From Acidimicrobiaceae bacterium (GTDB lineage: Bacteria > Actinomycetota > Acidimicrobiia > Acidimicrobiales > Ilumatobacteraceae), in assembly GCA_947450115.1 (NCBI GenBank), contig CANFUE010000016.1:1-40501 (forward strand): 40,501 nucleotides of DNA, written 5' to 3'. A model generated the notes under the pieces. That model made no database searches. It had not been told where the DNA came from and saw only the letters and a program-made list of their open reading frames with translations. This document shows positions 1 through 8,040 of this stretch, piece by piece. Within the stretch, counting starts at the first letter, position 1, and each line of letters starts with the position of its first letter. Both the position numbers and the translations under genes were made by a program.

Positions 1-194
1 CCACCTAGGCAAATGACATACGTTGGCTTCTGCGCAAGAAAGGGTTCAACGTTATTTTGTACCGTCGACAGTGGGATAGAAATTGCACCTGGAACATGCC
101 CAGAGATGTATTCGTCCGTCTCGCGGACATCAATGAGAACAATGTTGGGTAACAGTCCCTGTAATTCGTCTACTGAAATTTCTTCTATTGCCAT
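1..194 (-). CDS. Rhodanese-domain protein (partial, C-terminus outside window)
   Basis: Reading the minus strand from ATG at 194 gives 64 codons of a typical rhodanese fold start: DVRE at residues 22-25, GHVPGAISIP at 32-41, and YVICLGG ending at the window edge, where C62 sits where the catalytic persulfide-carrying Cys of rhodaneses lies. The gene runs off the window. It lies 42 bp downstream of the MobA-like gene on the same strand, so a role in sulfur delivery for molybdenum cofactor or thiolation chemistry is a reasonable inference, not shown. A GAGGTGA Shine-Dalgarno is 13 nt before the ATG; an in-frame TTG at 200 has better spacing to it and could be the true start. Confidence 0.85.
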   Translation of the reverse strand, partial: MAIEEISVDELQGLLPNIVLIDVRETDEYISGHVPGAISIPLSTVQNNVEPFLAQKPTYVICLG

Positions 195-236
195 AGTCAA
201 ATGATAGTCACCTCAATACGAGACGACATCACTACT

Positions 237-797
237 TCAGCTCACTTGCTCTGGGTAGTTGACGTTTACGAGAAATTCATCGGGAAAAGCAAGGAACTCG
301 CATGCGCAGGCAGACCATAGATTCTTCATAGATCCGTAGGTTTCTTTTTCAATATGAGTGATGACTTCTTCATAACGAGAGCAATGGACTGCTGCCAAAA
401 CCCAATGTCGATCTTTCGACAATTGCGACTCTGCTACAAGAATTCCATTGCTATGGACTACCCGGTCGCGCAATAGGCGCAGATGACGAGACTGAAGCAC
501 CGGCATATCGATGGGCTGAATGAACAAGACGTCATTCTGAGCGTTTGTTGCTACCTGCAAGAGCGCGTGCAGGCCCGCAAGTGGGCCAGCGTACTTTGCA
601 CTATCTTCAACCACATCAAAAGGAGAATCGACAATGGGCCCCCCACTCAGAACTATGCGGTCTCCGGCATTGCTCGCATCACTGGTTCTTTTCGCAGCAA
701 GATCGAAGAACGACTCACCGTTGCTCAGCGCTAAATACTTTGGGGAGCCGAACCGACTGCTTTGACCGCCATTCAATATGGCCCACAACGAACTCAT
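237..797 (-). CDS. mobA: MobA-like molybdenum cofactor nucleotidyltransferase
   Basis: 186 aa with the nucleotidyltransferase signature LNGGQSSRFGSPK (residues 8-20), the AGPLAG loop (70-75), an Asp in QPIDMP (D97, the metal/nucleotide site) and NVNYPEQ near the C-terminus, all in the order seen in MobA. MobA attaches GMP to molybdopterin; the close relative MocA attaches CMP and usually has LAAG rather than the GG found here, so MobA is favoured. The gene follows DUF3151 by 23 bp and precedes a rhodanese gene, apparently as one transcript. AAGG seven nt before ATG serves as a weak ribosome site. The same window encodes two molybdenum hydroxylases (32323 onward), which gives the enzyme plausible clients, although those often carry MPT or MCD rather than MGD. 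Confidence 0.8.
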   Translation of the reverse strand: MSSLWAILNGGQSSRFGSPKYLALSNGESFFDLAAKRTSDASNAGDRIVLSGGPIVDSPFDVVEDSAKYAGPLAGLHALLQVATNAQNDVLFIQPIDMPVLQSRHLRLLRDRVVHSNGILVAESQLSKDRHWVLAAVHCSRYEEVITHIEKETYGSMKNLWSACACEFLAFPDEFLVNVNYPEQVS

Positions 798-820
798 ATT
801 GGTGCCTTAAGAACCTATAT

Positions 821-1273
821 TTAGCGATCTTGAGGTTGAGTCTGGATATTGAGCGGGACGCCAGAAGGATCTAATTGCAATAAAAACAATCGGCAGCGCT
901 CTGCTTCATCGAATTCGCCAATCAGTTCAGCATTCACATGGAGCCCCCAAAGGCAGAGCAGAAAGCCCTGATTGCTGACATGTTGCCAGCGAACGAATCC
1001 GGACCCGCGCCATCCATTTGCACGTAAAAGATCGAGCCCACGGTGGTAACCCACGCGGTACGCGGTGTAGCGCTCTAGCGTATCTACGCCATTTTGCCCA
1101 TACAAAGCCCAAACACTTGGTGATCGCGGCGCCAAGGAAACTAGTTGTAACAACTTATTTCGATCAATGCTTTGGGACGCTGAGATCTCATTAATTAACT
1201 GCAATATTTGTGGCGGATCAACTGGCAAAATAGTTTCAGGTGGACCACTTGGAGTGAGCGAGACATTAGCCAT
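821..1273 (-). CDS. DUF3151 family protein
   Basis: 150 aa when started at ATG 1273; an in-frame TTG two codons upstream is less likely because a TANNNT box sits exactly six nt before the ATG. The stretch YRVGYHRGLDLLRANGW (about residues 72-88), the following RWQHVSNQGFL and the final DEAERCRLFLLQLDP match the DUF3151 family that is widespread in Actinomycetota and has no established function. No signal peptide or membrane segment is visible. First gene of a probable DUF3151-mobA-rhodanese transcript. Confidence 0.8.
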   Translation of the reverse strand: MANVSLTPSGPPETILPVDPPQILQLINEISASQSIDRNKLLQLVSLAPRSPSVWALYGQNGVDTLERYTAYRVGYHRGLDLLRANGWRGSGFVRWQHVSNQGFLLCLWGLHVNAELIGEFDEAERCRLFLLQLDPSGVPLNIQTQPQDR

Positions 1274-1279
1274 ATGCAA

Positions 1280-1285
1280 AAGTTA
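1280..1285 (-). promoter_or_regulatory. -10 box TAACTT, leaderless start of DUF3151 gene
   Basis: TAACTT on the minus strand is followed by 6 nt and then ATG at 1273. This matches the actinobacterial -10 consensus TANNNT at the distance that puts the transcript start on the A of ATG. No convincing -35 seen. Confidence 0.5.
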
Positions 1286-1333
1286 CCGTATTGCGGCCCC
1301 ATAGGTGTCCTCATCCACAATATGAACCAACGC

Positions 1334-1339
1334 TAAGGT
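1334..1339 (+). promoter_or_regulatory. -10 box TAAGGT, leaderless start of gene at 1346
   Basis: TAAGGT then 6 nt then ATG at 1346. Its AAGG could alternatively be read as a ribosome site with 7-nt spacing, so leadered translation is not excluded. Confidence 0.45.
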
Positions 1340-1345
1340 TCACCT

Positions 1346-1666
1346 ATGGACTTCCAAAGCATCACCAGTTCACTCACCGTAGATCAAGCTAAAAATGGTT
1401 CTCTCATAGCAATTGCCGTATGTGTGGTCTTGTTGTTGCTCATATTGAAATTCATTAGTTCAGTGGTTACAAAAATCATATTCACTGTCATCTTGGCTGT
1501 GGTTGGTGGAGTGGCCTATTCACAGCGCGCGTCTTTGAACGATTGCGCTCAAAAGATTTCACGAGAGGCGCAAGGAAACACTGGGGTTACATCGGTTACC
1601 TGTACTTTTTTCGGGCAAGATATCGCCATCCCGCGATTCATCGATACCCAAAAAATCACAAAATAA
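1346..1666 (+). CDS. Small membrane protein of unknown function
   Basis: 106 aa. One long hydrophobic run from about residue 20 to 57, probably two closely spaced membrane segments broken by a Lys and Ser-rich stretch, followed by a polar tail containing two Cys (in NDCAQ and VTCTF) that could form a disulfide if the tail is outside. I recognise no family. It is the first gene of a rightward set with a histidine phosphatase and an M18 peptidase, 48 bp upstream of the phosphatase, but no functional link is evident. Confidence 0.6.
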   Translation: MDFQSITSSLTVDQAKNGSLIAIAVCVVLLLLILKFISSVVTKIIFTVILAVVGGVAYSQRASLNDCAQKISREAQGNTGVTSVTCTFFGQDIAIPRFIDTQKITK

Positions 1667-1714
1667 GCATTCGCCTTCGTGGAATAGGTCTTTGTGTAAT
1701 AACGTAGAGACTTC

Positions 1715-2341
1715 ATGGAACTTCTCATTATTCGTCACGCACTTCCCGTCCGCCGCGAACTCACGGAAGGAATTGCCGACCCAGAATTAGCGCCTGAAGG
1801 CCTATTGCAAGCAGAGCATCTGGGAAAGTACCTCGCATCTGAAAAGATCGATGCAGTGTATGCAAGTCCGTTGCGTCGTGCGCAACAAACTGCGGCTCCC
1901 CTCGCCGCTTTGCAAAAAGTAGGAGTGACTCTCATCGACGATGTTGCCGAATGGGATCGCAACTCGAATGAATACGTTCCCGTGGAAGAACTCAAAGCCG
2001 CCAACGACCCCCGTTGGCAAGCCATGCTCAAGGGCGAGTGGAATGTTCACGAAGAATCTGTTGATGATTTCAATAAGCGGACAATTGGTGCTATCGAAAA
2101 ATTGATTGATCAACATTCAGGTCACCGCATTGCCATCGTGTGTCACGGCGGAGTGATCAATGCTTATCTCACACATATTCTTGGACTCACTAACTACGTT
2201 CAAGGTTTCTTCTACCCCAACTACACCTCCATCCATCGCGTAGCTGCTGCTCGTAGCGGTGAAAGGTCCATTGTCACCATCAATGAAACTTCCCATCTCC
2301 GTGGAACTGGATTACCAATGGGTCTGGTCCAAAAGGGATAA
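1715..2341 (+). CDS. Histidine phosphatase family protein
   Basis: 208 aa phosphoglycerate-mutase-fold enzyme. The N-terminal RHA motif (R7, H8 = the phosphorylated His), SPLRRAQQTA (51-60) and the second catalytic His in VCHGG (H144) are all present, so the active site looks intact. The RHG-Glu position of classical mutases is replaced by RHALP, as in many broad-specificity phosphatases; substrate cannot be told. Ends 3 bp before the M18 aminopeptidase ATG, so the two are translationally coupled. Confidence 0.85.
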   Translation: MELLIIRHALPVRRELTEGIADPELAPEGLLQAEHLGKYLASEKIDAVYASPLRRAQQTAAPLAALQKVGVTLIDDVAEWDRNSNEYVPVEELKAANDPRWQAMLKGEWNVHEESVDDFNKRTIGAIEKLIDQHSGHRIAIVCHGGVINAYLTHILGLTNYVQGFFYPNYTSIHRVAAARSGERSIVTINETSHLRGTGLPMGLVQKG

Positions 2342-2344
2342 ATA

Positions 2345-3601
2345 ATGATCTCACTGCAGGAATTTCTCGATGAGTGTCCTACATCGTTTCATGTGGTGAA
2401 AAGCTCTTCGCGAGAACTCGTCAAAGCAGGATACGCATTACAGAACTACCGTGAGGCAGATCCCACACACTTTGCCCATGACAAAGGGGTGGTTACCCGA
2501 GGTGGAGCTTTAATCGCATGGCACTGGCCAAATGACATTGATTTTGTCGATGGTCTGCTCATCTACGGCGCACACAGCGATTCTCCTGGTCTTCATCTCA
2601 AGCCCAACAGTTCATCAGCGACTTTGGGGTGGGCGCAGTTAAATATAGAGATCTATGGAGGAGTTCTTCTGAATTCATGGCTCGACAGAGATCTTGGTAT
2701 TGCTGGTCGTCTTCATTTTGCGAACGGAACGAGCGAACTCGTGAGTATCGATATCCCCATTGCTCGCATCCCTCAATTAGCAATCCATCTTGATCGCGAG
2801 ATTTCAGAAAAAGGATTGCTTCTCCATCGGCAAAATCACATGAAACCAATCTGGGGAACGGATACCAACGTCAACTTCATTGACTGGATCATTGAAAAAA
2901 GTAACGTAGCGCATTCCGCCCCGCTAACTGGGTTCGATCTCCAACTTTTCGATACACAGAAATCTGCAATGCTCGGGTCATCTAAGGAATTCCTTGTCTC
3001 GGGTCGTCTCGACAATCAGGTGTCGTGTTGGGCTGCAGTGAAAAGTCTCATCGAAAACGCGGAACCACAAAAACCCATTCTCGTTGCGCTTTTTGACCAC
3101 GAGGAGGTTGGTTCTGAAAGTATCAACGGAGCAGCTGGTCCCCTACTTGAACATGTGCTTGAGGAACTGTTGCTCGAGCGTAAAAGTTCGACAACCTTTG
3201 CTTCGTTAGCAAAAAAATCCATCATGGTGTCTGCCGACAACGCTCATGCAATTCACCCGAACTACCCCGAAAAGCACGATCATCAGCATGCGCCCATGGT
3301 GAACTTGGGTCCTGTTATCAAACGAAATGTAAACCAACGCTATGCGACGAACGGACTCATCGCTTCTCGCGTTGTAGAGGCTGCACGAAGCGCAAAGATT
3401 CCATTACAAACTTTTGCGGCAAACAATGCAATGCCTTGTGGCAGCACTATTGGCCCCGTGAGCGCTACTCGGCTGGGTATAGACACCATCGATGTAGGAG
3501 TACCGCAACTGTCAATGCACTCGGTGCGTGAAATGTGTGGAATAAAGGATCCAAATTATTTAGTGAATCTCTTCACCATTCTCGGATCTACAGACTTCTG
3601 A
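2345..3601 (+). CDS. M18 family aminopeptidase (aspartyl aminopeptidase type)
   Basis: 418 aa, normal length for the family. Metal ligands of the dinuclear zinc site are visible: HSDSPGL (H77, D79), FDHEEVGSES (bridging D251, E253/E254) and MHSVREMCG (H392), with SADNAHAIHPNYPEKHD (296-312) and CGSTIGPVSATRLGIDTIDVG (365-385) as family hallmarks. M18 enzymes remove N-terminal, often acidic, residues from peptides in the cytoplasm as dodecamers. The last 46 bp overlap the 3' end of the convergent plsC-like gene. Confidence 0.92.
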   Translation: MISLQEFLDECPTSFHVVKSSSRELVKAGYALQNYREADPTHFAHDKGVVTRGGALIAWHWPNDIDFVDGLLIYGAHSDSPGLHLKPNSSSATLGWAQLNIEIYGGVLLNSWLDRDLGIAGRLHFANGTSELVSIDIPIARIPQLAIHLDREISEKGLLLHRQNHMKPIWGTDTNVNFIDWIIEKSNVAHSAPLTGFDLQLFDTQKSAMLGSSKEFLVSGRLDNQVSCWAAVKSLIENAEPQKPILVALFDHEEVGSESINGAAGPLLEHVLEELLLERKSSTTFASLAKKSIMVSADNAHAIHPNYPEKHDHQHAPMVNLGPVIKRNVNQRYATNGLIASRVVEAARSAKIPLQTFAANNAMPCGSTIGPVSATRLGIDTIDVGVPQLSMHSVREMCGIKDPNYLVNLFTILGSTDF

Positions 3602-4257
3602 GCCGCATCAAAAACCCCCTGCAGGGAGATCTGTAATTCTTCAGAAATCGTTTTGACCGATGATCGAGCGGTACGCCCTCCATCGCCACGGTCAACGAGT
3701 ATGGGTTTACCTATGACCATTGCGCAACGTGCGGGCCTCATCATTTTTGAACCTTTTGGCATTGCTGACTCTGAACCACCTATGCCGACTGGGATGATGG
3801 GAACATTTGCCTTGATAGCCACATAGACGGCTCCGTCGAAAAGTTTCTCTACAACTGCTCCCGATTTCCGTTCGCCTTCTGGGAACATCACCAATGGTTG
3901 CCCGCTCTGGAGTACATATACGCAACGACGCAGCGCTTCACGGTCTGCAGTGCCGCGAGTAACCGGAAATCCTCCTAAGGCAGAAAGTAGCCAGCCTGTG
4001 AATGCATTTTTCCATAGGGAGTCTTTTCCCATGTAACGCATTCGCCGTGGAGTGACGGTGCAAGCGAGCATCGTGTCGATGTTCGACCTATGCACTGGAG
4101 CCAAAACAAACGCTCCTGTGAGTGGAATATTTTCTCGACCAGTTACGCGTACGCGCCAAAAAATGCGGCACAGCAAATTGATGATGATTCTTGCAAAACG
4201 ATAAAAAGCTCTGCTGCCTAGGCTCTCTCCTGCTAAAAAACTTTCGACTTCACTCAT
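3556..4257 (-). CDS. plsC: 1-acyl-sn-glycerol-3-phosphate acyltransferase (PlsC family)
   Basis: 233 aa from ATG 4257, chosen because AAGGA lies about 8 nt upstream; a Met five codons earlier (4272) lacks this. The HX4D catalytic motif HRSNID (H56, D61) and the phosphate-binding FPEGER motif (from about 125) are intact, with a hydrophobic N-terminal segment for membrane association. It makes phosphatidic acid from lysophosphatidic acid. It overlaps the cytidylate kinase stop codon by 8 bp, and the cmk-plsC neighbourhood is common in bacteria. The 3' end overlaps the opposite-strand M18 gene by 46 bp. Confidence 0.88.
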   Translation of the reverse strand: MSEVESFLAGESLGSRAFYRFARIIINLLCRIFWRVRVTGRENIPLTGAFVLAPVHRSNIDTMLACTVTPRRMRYMGKDSLWKNAFTGWLLSALGGFPVTRGTADREALRRCVYVLQSGQPLVMFPEGERKSGAVVEKLFDGAVYVAIKANVPIIPVGIGGSESAMPKGSKMMRPARCAMVIGKPILVDRGDGGRTARSSVKTISEELQISLQGVFDAAQKSVDPRMVKRFTK

Positions 4258-4915
4258 TTGTTTTTCCTTCAATCACCATCACAGAAGACTCTATTTGCTT
4301 CACAACATGATCAATGCTCAGGTTTGTCGTATCTATGTAGAGAGAATCATCAGATTCGCGTAAAGGACTATCTGCTCGCGTGGAGTCAAGATGATCTCTC
4401 TTACGTATTTGTTCTTCAATTTCCATAACGTCTCCACCCGACTGAGCTACACGACGTTGCGCACGCACTGCAGGAGAAGCAGTGAGGAAAACTTTTAAGG
4501 TTGCGTCGGGGAAAACTACTGTTCCAATATCTCGACCTTCCACAACACCTCCCCCGGACTGAGCAACCCAAGTGCGCTGTGCAGTTCGCAATTCATTACG
4601 TACCGCGCTGAGTGCCGCAACGATACTCACCGCTTGTGTTACCTGAGGGCCACGAATAACGTCGGTTACATCTACTTCGTCAACAAAAAATCGATCTGAT
4701 GACATTACAACTTTTATTTGCTTGGCAATTTTCGCCACTGCAGTTTCGTCTTGCAGGTCTACGCCGTCGCGCAGCGCAGCATAAGTGACCATTCGATACA
4801 TGGCGCCTGTATCGAGATAGGGAATTTTTAGCGCCACGGCTAAGGCTTGAGAGATCGTTGACTTTCCAGCCCCCGCTGGGCCATCTATCGCCACTATGCG
4901 TAGACGCTTGGTCAT
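4250..4915 (-). CDS. cmk: Cytidylate kinase
   Basis: 221 aa from ATG 4915; a longer in-frame reading to 4966 would run into the guaB1 coding region and precede the MTKRLRIVAIDGPAGAGKS start typical of Cmk. The P-loop GPAGAGKS spans residues 12-19, followed by YLDTGAMYRMVTYAAL and the later VVEGRDIGTVVFPDA and SPAVRAQRR lid segments. It phosphorylates CMP/dCMP. The ATG lies 4 bp after the guaB1 stop, so guaB1-cmk-plsC form one operon. Confidence 0.95.
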   Translation of the reverse strand: MTKRLRIVAIDGPAGAGKSTISQALAVALKIPYLDTGAMYRMVTYAALRDGVDLQDETAVAKIAKQIKVVMSSDRFFVDEVDVTDVIRGPQVTQAVSIVAALSAVRNELRTAQRTWVAQSGGGVVEGRDIGTVVFPDATLKVFLTASPAVRAQRRVAQSGGDVMEIEEQIRKRDHLDSTRADSPLRESDDSLYIDTTNLSIDHVVKQIESSVMVIEGKTNE

Positions 4916-4919
4916 TTGC

Positions 4920-6356
4920 TTACCAGGTGGTTCCTTGAGGGCGTCCTTCGTCGTACCCTGCTGCACTTTGTATGCCTACCACTGCCCGTTCATGGAATTC
5001 GTTGATATTGGAAGCACCGGCATAGGTGCACGCAGAACGCACACCAGCAACGATTTGATCGACGATGTCTTCCACGCCCGGACGCTCTGTATCGAGGTAC
5101 ATGCGAGAGGTGCTGATTCCCTCTTCAAAGAGCTCTTTGCGTGCACGCTCTAGAGGTGTCTCGGTACTGGTACGGTTGCGCACCGCGCGATTCGAAGCCA
5201 TGCCAAAACTTTCCTTGTACAAGCGACCTTCTGTGTCGCGCAAGGTATCGGCCGCTGATTCGTAAGTACCGGCGAGCCATGAACCAAACATCACGCTTGC
5301 TGCTCCACCTGCAAGAGCAAGGGCGACGTCGCGCGGATAGCGAACACCACCGTCTGCCCAGATGTGTTTGCCGAGCGCCCGAGCTGCCTCAGCACATTCT
5401 AAGACTGCACTGAACTGGGGGCGCCCAACACCGGTCATCATGCGAGTCGTGCACATAGCGCCTGGTCCGACACCAACTTTTACTATGTCTACACCGGCAG
5501 AGATGAGATCGCGCGTAGCTTGTGGGGTCACAACATTTCCTGCAACAAGAGTTGCGTGCGGAACAGCTTTGCGGACAGATTCAATTGTTGAAATCATTCG
5601 CGATTGGTGTCCGTGCGCAGTATCGATAACTAAAACATCAACGCCCATGTTGTGCAAACTTCTTGCCCGCGATGCAACGTCACCATTGATGCCAACGGCC
5701 ACTGAAACAATAAATTTTCCATCTGCATTTAGTGCGGGCTTATATATGGTGCTGCGCAGTGCGCCCTTGCGGGTCATGCAACCTTTCAGCGCGCCGCTTT
5801 GGTCTACTACAGGGGCAAATGAAAGACGGTGATCGGTGAGAAAGTTGAACGCTTCCTCGGGAGACATTTTCTCATTGAGCGAAATGATGTCCCTATTCAT
5901 TACATGTTGAACTTGAGTGAATCGATCGAACCCAACTGCATCGTGTTCCGTAAAAATACCGATTGGTTTATTTGATTCATCCACCACAATAATTGCACCG
6001 TGTGCCCTCTTGTGAATGAGGCTTAATGCGTTGCCAACCGTGTCGGTGGGCGCAAGTGTGATGGGAGTTTCAAATACAGCGTCGCAACTTTTAACAAAGC
6101 GCGTAACCGATTCAATGATGTCGAGGGGAATATCTTGCGGCATCACCGCGAGGCCTCCACGGCGGGCAATTGTTTCCGCCATCCGCCTGCCAGCTACAGC
6201 TGTCATATTGGCAACAACCACCGGAATGGTTGTGCCTATGGCATCGGGGGTCGTCAGATCTACATTGAATCTGCTGGGGACATCTGATCTACTTGGGACC
6301 ATAAACACATCGTTATAGGTCAGGTCATGGGCGGGAAGCTCGCTTAAAAAACGCAC
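4920..6356 (-). CDS. guaB1: GuaB1-family IMP dehydrogenase-related protein (probable GMP reductase)
   Basis: 478 aa starting at GTG 6356. TIM-barrel IMPDH/GMPR fold with a CBS-domain pair inserted at about residues 95-205. The active-site loop is GPGAMCTTRMMTG with nucleophile C302, and VGINGDV, DTAHGH and ADGGVRYPRD follow family order. The sequence has the N-terminal signature of the actinobacterial GuaB1 class, whose mycobacterial member has been shown to act as a GMP reductase controlled through its CBS domains rather than as an IMPDH; that function is carried over by family membership. First gene of the guaB1-cmk-plsC operon, with a leaderless-type -10 box. Confidence 0.88.
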   Translation of the reverse strand: MRFLSELPAHDLTYNDVFMVPSRSDVPSRFNVDLTTPDAIGTTIPVVVANMTAVAGRRMAETIARRGGLAVMPQDIPLDIIESVTRFVKSCDAVFETPITLAPTDTVGNALSLIHKRAHGAIIVVDESNKPIGIFTEHDAVGFDRFTQVQHVMNRDIISLNEKMSPEEAFNFLTDHRLSFAPVVDQSGALKGCMTRKGALRSTIYKPALNADGKFIVSVAVGINGDVASRARSLHNMGVDVLVIDTAHGHQSRMISTIESVRKAVPHATLVAGNVVTPQATRDLISAGVDIVKVGVGPGAMCTTRMMTGVGRPQFSAVLECAEAARALGKHIWADGGVRYPRDVALALAGGAASVMFGSWLAGTYESAADTLRDTEGRLYKESFGMASNRAVRNRTSTETPLERARKELFEEGISTSRMYLDTERPGVEDIVDQIVAGVRSACTYAGASNINEFHERAVVGIQSAAGYDEGRPQGTTW

Positions 6357-6362
6357 TTGTCT

Positions 6363-6368
6363 TAGGAT
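6363..6368 (+). promoter_or_regulatory. -10 box TAGGAT for the alpha/beta hydrolase gene
   Basis: TAGGAT is followed by 8 nt and ATG at 6377. It is the same DNA as the guaB1 -10 box read from the other strand. Confidence 0.45.
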
Positions 6369-6369
6369 A
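6364..6369 (-). promoter_or_regulatory. -10 box TATCCT for guaB1
   Basis: Minus-strand TATCCT is followed by 7 nt and the GTG start at 6356, consistent with a leaderless mRNA. It overlaps the plus-strand box at 6363-6368 by five bases within the symmetric heptamer TAGGATA. Confidence 0.45.
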
Positions 6370-6376
6370 TGCCTAT

Positions 6377-7069
6377 ATGAGTCAGAAAACAGTGGTTCTC
6401 ATCCATGGATGGGGCGGATCTTTTGCAAGCACGTGGCAGGAACCTGGTGTCACCGACATATTGGCTGATTCTGGCTTCCACGTGATGGGTATTGACCTTC
6501 TTGGTCACGGTACTGCGGAGAAACCTCACGAACCTCTTGCATATGCAGATCTCACGGGTTACCTTCTCACGAAATTGCCACAGGAGCCCATCATCGCGGT
6601 GGGTTTTTCGTTGGGGGCACTTACTTTGGCACGTGCAGCTATCCGCTCACCAGAGCGATTTACTGGTCTTTGTTTTGCTGGAATAGGTGACGGCGTTTTT
6701 GAGCCTCATCGCCCTGAAGAGACCGAAAGGATCCTTTCAGGATTAGAGGGACGAGCCGATCCAAGTGACAATGTTGCTCGGCTATTTGGTCAATACGGGA
6801 ATCGTGAGGGAAATGATCCTGCTGCGTTAGCCGCGCTACTGCGACGGCCACCGTCAGAAGAAATTACGTCTTCGGGCCTTTCTACTTTGGTTCAGCCTTC
6901 GTTGATAGCTATTGGAGACAAAGATTTTGCATTCCCCTCAGAGAAACTTGCATCTTCACTTCCTTCTTCCACTCTCAAAGTACTGCCACGAACAGATCAC
7001 TTCGCGACGCCAAACTCATTTAGTTTCATCGATGCTTTAGTGCAGTGGTTAGAAGAAAATTTTCAGTGA
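6377..7069 (+). CDS. Alpha/beta hydrolase
   Basis: 230 aa with HGWGG (10-14, oxyanion region), the nucleophile elbow GFSLGA (S78), an acid in GDKDF (D181 or D183) and RTDHFATP providing the catalytic His (H208). A complete serine hydrolase triad is thus visible. Substrate unknown; the small lid region fits an esterase- or lactonase-like enzyme. Divergent from guaB1 across only 20 bp and overlapping the downstream tRNA-modification gene by 4 bp (GTGA). Confidence 0.85.
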   Translation: MSQKTVVLIHGWGGSFASTWQEPGVTDILADSGFHVMGIDLLGHGTAEKPHEPLAYADLTGYLLTKLPQEPIIAVGFSLGALTLARAAIRSPERFTGLCFAGIGDGVFEPHRPEETERILSGLEGRADPSDNVARLFGQYGNREGNDPAALAALLRRPPSEEITSSGLSTLVQPSLIAIGDKDFAFPSEKLASSLPSSTLKVLPRTDHFATPNSFSFIDALVQWLEENFQ

Positions 7070-8040
7070 AAAATCAATCACCTCAATGTCTGCAACTGTT
7101 CGACAATCCAAAAGACGTTGCACAATGCGTGCAGATTTTACAAAATGGTGGCCTCGTTGCGCTCCCAACTGAAACGGTTTACGGATTAGGGGCCGATGCC
7201 ACTAACCCACAGGCAGTGCGTCGGGTGTTTGAAGCAAAAAAAAGACCTACAGGTCATCCACTCATTATTCACGTGGCAAATATTGAAGACGCCCGCAAAT
7301 TCTCCAGCGACTTTAACAATGTAGCGGAAATACTCGGATCAACTTTTTGGCCGGGACCCTTAACCCTCCTAGTAAAACGTTCAAATAGAGTCATTGATGA
7401 AATTACTGGAGGACGCGAAACAGTTGCCTTGCGTGTGCCATCTCACACATTATTTCAAAAGGTACTGGCACATTTTTCTGACGTTGGCTCTGGAGCCATT
7501 GCTGCGCCGTCTGCAAATCTTTATGGGTCGGTCAGCCCCACTACCTCTCAACATGTCAGCGGTGATTTGGGTGATCGCATCGATGCGATACTCGACGGTG
7601 GGCCATGTGGCGTAGGAATCGAGTCGACCATTGTTGATTGTTCAGTAACTCCCCCGGTTGTTTTGCGCCAAGGAGCAATTACTTTAGAAAACCTGAATGA
7701 CGTATTAGCAGCCATTGGAGTGGTCGTATCAGATCAAGTAACAGGTGAATCACGTGCCCCAGGCATGCAGATTTCTCATTACTCGCCAAGCGCTGAGGTA
7801 AAACTATTTGAAAATACCAGCGATCTGAAGAATTATGAGAAAACGTGTATCGCTAACGGAATTCAAGTGGCGACGATTTTAGGGTCGAGTAATAGGGAAA
7901 TATATGCCCGCGAGTTGTATGCGTTATTGCGCTCCGCAGATTCGCTACATCCTCAAGAGATACTTGTGTTACTTCCTCCTGCAACCGATATTGGCGTGGC
8001 CATTCGGGATCGCCTGTTCAAGGCAGCTGCACCTCGTTGA
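7066..8040 (+). CDS. L-threonylcarbamoyladenylate synthase (Sua5/TsaC type)
   Basis: 324 aa from GTG 7066, which overlaps the preceding TGA (GTGA) and has AGAAGAAAA upstream; an earlier in-frame GTG at 7045 is possible. N-terminal YrdC domain with PTETVYGLGADA, KKRPTGHPL and SANLYGSVSPT, then the linker RAPGMQISHYSP and a C-terminal Sua5 domain, so this is the two-domain Sua5 form. It makes threonylcarbamoyl-AMP from Thr, bicarbonate and ATP for t6A37 of tRNAs. The 3' end overlaps the convergent J-domain gene by 23 bp. Confidence 0.93.
   Translation: MKNQSPQCLQLFDNPKDVAQCVQILQNGGLVALPTETVYGLGADATNPQAVRRVFEAKKRPTGHPLIIHVANIEDARKFSSDFNNVAEILGSTFWPGPLTLLVKRSNRVIDEITGGRETVALRVPSHTLFQKVLAHFSDVGSGAIAAPSANLYGSVSPTTSQHVSGDLGDRIDAILDGGPCGVGIESTIVDCSVTPPVVLRQGAITLENLNDVLAAIGVVVSDQVTGESRAPGMQISHYSPSAEVKLFENTSDLKNYEKTCIANGIQVATILGSSNREIYARELYALLRSADSLHPQEILVLLPPATDIGVAIRDRLFKAAAPR

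Noticed and set aside
1323-1342. Hairpin TGAACC/GGTTCA directly before the small membrane protein gene, first read as a ribosome-site lock
   Set aside because: A TANNNT box (1334-1339) lies inside it, six nt before ATG, so if the transcript is leaderless the hairpin is never transcribed.
5362-5832. 156-codon open frame on the plus strand inside guaB1
   Set aside because: Antisense to a complete, well-recognised gene; composition is that of a shadow frame and no ribosome site or family match is visible.
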